Below, in pieces: positions 62,687-64,000 of a stretch of 64,000 bases of DNA (position 1 is its first letter; every line of letters starts with the position of its first letter). The notes below the pieces were generated by a model that was not told where the DNA came from, searched no databases, and saw only the letters and a list, made by a program, of their open reading frames with translations. Made by a program: the position numbers and the translations under genes. The stretch is taken from NCBI GenBank assembly GCA_958452575.1, contig CAUDUM010000003.1, positions 62,001 through 126,000 on the forward strand. Direction: 5' to 3'. The stretch is from an uncultured Eggerthellaceae bacterium (GTDB taxonomy: Bacteria > Actinomycetota > Coriobacteriia > Coriobacteriales > Eggerthellaceae).

Positions 62687-63610
62687 ATGGCGGATCAGGT
62701 CGAATCCGCGCAGGAGGGCGCCGGCGCGGCACATCCGCGCGGAGCGCATTCGCGCGAGGGCCGGCTGGTCGTCGTGCCCACGCCGCTGGGCAATCTGGGC
62801 GATATGACCGAACGGGCGCTTGCGGCGCTGCGCGAGGCGGATGCCGTGTGCGCCGAGGACACGCGCGTCACGGGCAGGCTTTTGGCCGCATTCTCCATCA
62901 ACAAGAGGCTCGAGCGTTTGGATGAGGCGCTGTCGGCGCAACGCGCCGCGGGCATCGCGCAGCGTGTGCTCGACGGCGAGGTCATCGCGTATTGCAGCGA
63001 TGCCGGCATGCCGGGGGTGTCCGATCCGGGCATGCGGCTGGTGCGCGCATGCCGCGAGGCGGGGGCGCCGGTGGAGGTGCTGCCCGGACCCACCGCGGTG
63101 GCGACGGCGTACGTTGCCAGCGGCTGCGACAACCAACGGTTCTATTTCGGCGGCTTCTTCCCGCGCAAAGCGGGCGAGCGCCGCGCCGTGCTGGAGGGCC
63201 TGCGCTCCCTTGATGCGGCGCTCATCTTCTACGAAAGCCCCAATCGGCTCGTCGGCGCGCTGGAGGCGATCGCCGAGGCGTTTCCGTTGCGCGAGGCGAC
63301 GGTGTGCCGCGAGCTCACCAAGCTCCACGAGGAGGTCGTGCGCGCGACGACGCCTGATCTGCGCGACGAGTTCGCGCGCCGTGCGGCGCAGGAGGGCATC
63401 AAGGGCGAGATCGTCATCGTGATCGACGGCCCCGTGGACGCCGAGGCCGCGGATCGGGCGCAACAGGCCGCCGACGATGCGCGGGGTCGCGCCGCGCAGC
63501 TTGCCGCCGAGGGCATGCGTGCCAAGCAGATAGCGCGCACGATCAGCGACGAGCTGGGGATTTCGCGCAACGAGGCTTACGAGATCGCCTTGGAGGCGAG
63601 CCGTTCGTGA
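62687..63610 (+). CDS. rsmI: 16S rRNA (cytidine1402-2'-O)-methyltransferase
   Basis: A 307-residue RsmI homologue, which methylates C1402 in the ribosomal decoding centre. VVPTPLGNLGDMTERALAAL, AEDTRVTGRLL, CSDAGMPGVSDPG and LPGPTAVATAYVASG are all family signatures. The first 25 residues are an extra hydrophilic extension. It begins 2 bases after the 41-residue gene and its stop overlaps the next start (GTGA), so all three may form an operon. Confidence 0.95.
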   Translation: MADQVESAQEGAGAAHPRGAHSREGRLVVVPTPLGNLGDMTERALAALREADAVCAEDTRVTGRLLAAFSINKRLERLDEALSAQRAAGIAQRVLDGEVIAYCSDAGMPGVSDPGMRLVRACREAGAPVEVLPGPTAVATAYVASGCDNQRFYFGGFFPRKAGERRAVLEGLRSLDAALIFYESPNRLVGALEAIAEAFPLREATVCRELTKLHEEVVRATTPDLRDEFARRAAQEGIKGEIVIVIDGPVDAEAADRAQQAADDARGRAAQLAAEGMRAKQIARTISDELGISRNEAYEIALEASRS

Positions 63611-64000
63611 CCGGACGCGCATCCGCCGGCGCACGTCGCAGCGCCGCGCCGGTCGAGGAGCTCGTGTTCGTCGACGAGTTCGAGGTCTGGATCCTTCGCA
63701 AGCGCGTCAAGAACGTCAACCTGCGCGTGAAGCCCCCCGATGGGCGCATCGAGGTGTCGGCGCCGATGCGTGTCGACAGCGAGTTCGTGAAGGCGTTCGT
63801 CCACGAGAAGCGCGACTGGATCCGCAACCAGCAAAAACGCATCGCCGCATCCCCGCAGGGCAGAGCTGCCGCGGCATCGTCCGACGAGGTCGCGCAATGG
63901 AAGGCCGTGGTCCAGGCGTTCGTCCCTCCCTTGATCGCCAAATGGGAGCCCATCATCGGCGTGAAGGCCGGCAAGATCACCTATCGCAACATGACAAGCC
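63607..64000 (+). CDS. YgjP-like (DUF45) metallopeptidase, 5' part
   Basis: The gene runs off the right edge. The visible 131 codons show RKRVKNVNLRVKPPDGRI, VSAPMRVDSEFVKAFVHEKR and DWIRNQQKRI, typical for the YgjP/DUF45 family of zinc peptidase-like proteins. The HExxH zinc motif would lie beyond the edge. GTG 63607 overlaps the rsmI stop. Confidence 0.75.
   Translation, partial: MTGRASAGARRSAAPVEELVFVDEFEVWILRKRVKNVNLRVKPPDGRIEVSAPMRVDSEFVKAFVHEKRDWIRNQQKRIAASPQGRAAAASSDEVAQWKAVVQAFVPPLIAKWEPIIGVKAGKITYRNMTS

Overview
The window reads as a chromosome segment of a high-GC anaerobic actinomycete of the class Coriobacteriia, most likely family Eggerthellaceae. The pointers are the GC-rich codon use, a RecJ-helicase fusion next to rel, a very long 2-hydroxyacyl-CoA dehydratase activase fusion, and cell-surface proteins that end in an LAxTGD signal. 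I cannot name the genus. No rRNA, tRNA, CRISPR array, integrase or intact insertion sequence was seen.

Layout. 1-15 kb is mostly core: recJ-helicase fusion and rel (stringent response), an MBL-fold hydrolase, a Pit phosphate transporter with its DUF47 partner, a phospholipase C-like protein, a UMF1-type MFS transporter, an ABC exporter, an NAD(P)H-hydrate epimerase, an NCS2 purine/pyrimidine permease and a zinc macrodomain protein. 15.4-20 kb carries a membrane protein, a Tyr/Asp-rich lipoprotein, and a Ser/Thr kinase with a helix-turn-helix partner. 20.2-25.2 kb is a lower-GC accessory island: XRE regulators, a DUF4230 protein, a lipoprotein, a NERD-domain protein coupled to a tiny membrane protein, a frameshifted XRE gene and the debris of a MazEF-like toxin-antitoxin pair.

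25.3-36.6 kb holds a PurF-like protein without its N-terminal cysteine, an intact VapBC-like pair, a DMT exporter, lysC and asd (first two steps of the aspartate pathway), a PARG-like protein, a nitroreductase, tlyA and ettA. 36.6-37 kb contains a suspicious run of G and C homopolymers. 37-47 kb has a PFL/UPF0210 protein, a CapA-like protein, a MoeA-like enzyme behind an unusual leader, a TetR regulator, and the 1609-residue activase fusion.

47-57.5 kb is a surface-protease locus: two tandem paralogous subtilases of about 1260-1290 residues and one papain-family protease, each with a signal peptide and a terminal LAxTGD-helix-basic tail. A 41-residue protein at 62.56 kb carries the same motif. 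The rest is a UvrA-like ATPase, two LytTR-type regulators (one broken), a histidine phosphatase, rsmI and the start of a YgjP-like metalloprotease.

The most interesting non-coding signals are a pair of about 100-nt structured elements with compensatory changes (5.4 and 7.5 kb), very long perfect inverted repeats (6.74 and 14.46 kb), a set of REP-like palindromes, a possible small RNA near 15.5-15.8 kb, and a 21-bp-period direct repeat in front of a LytTR gene.
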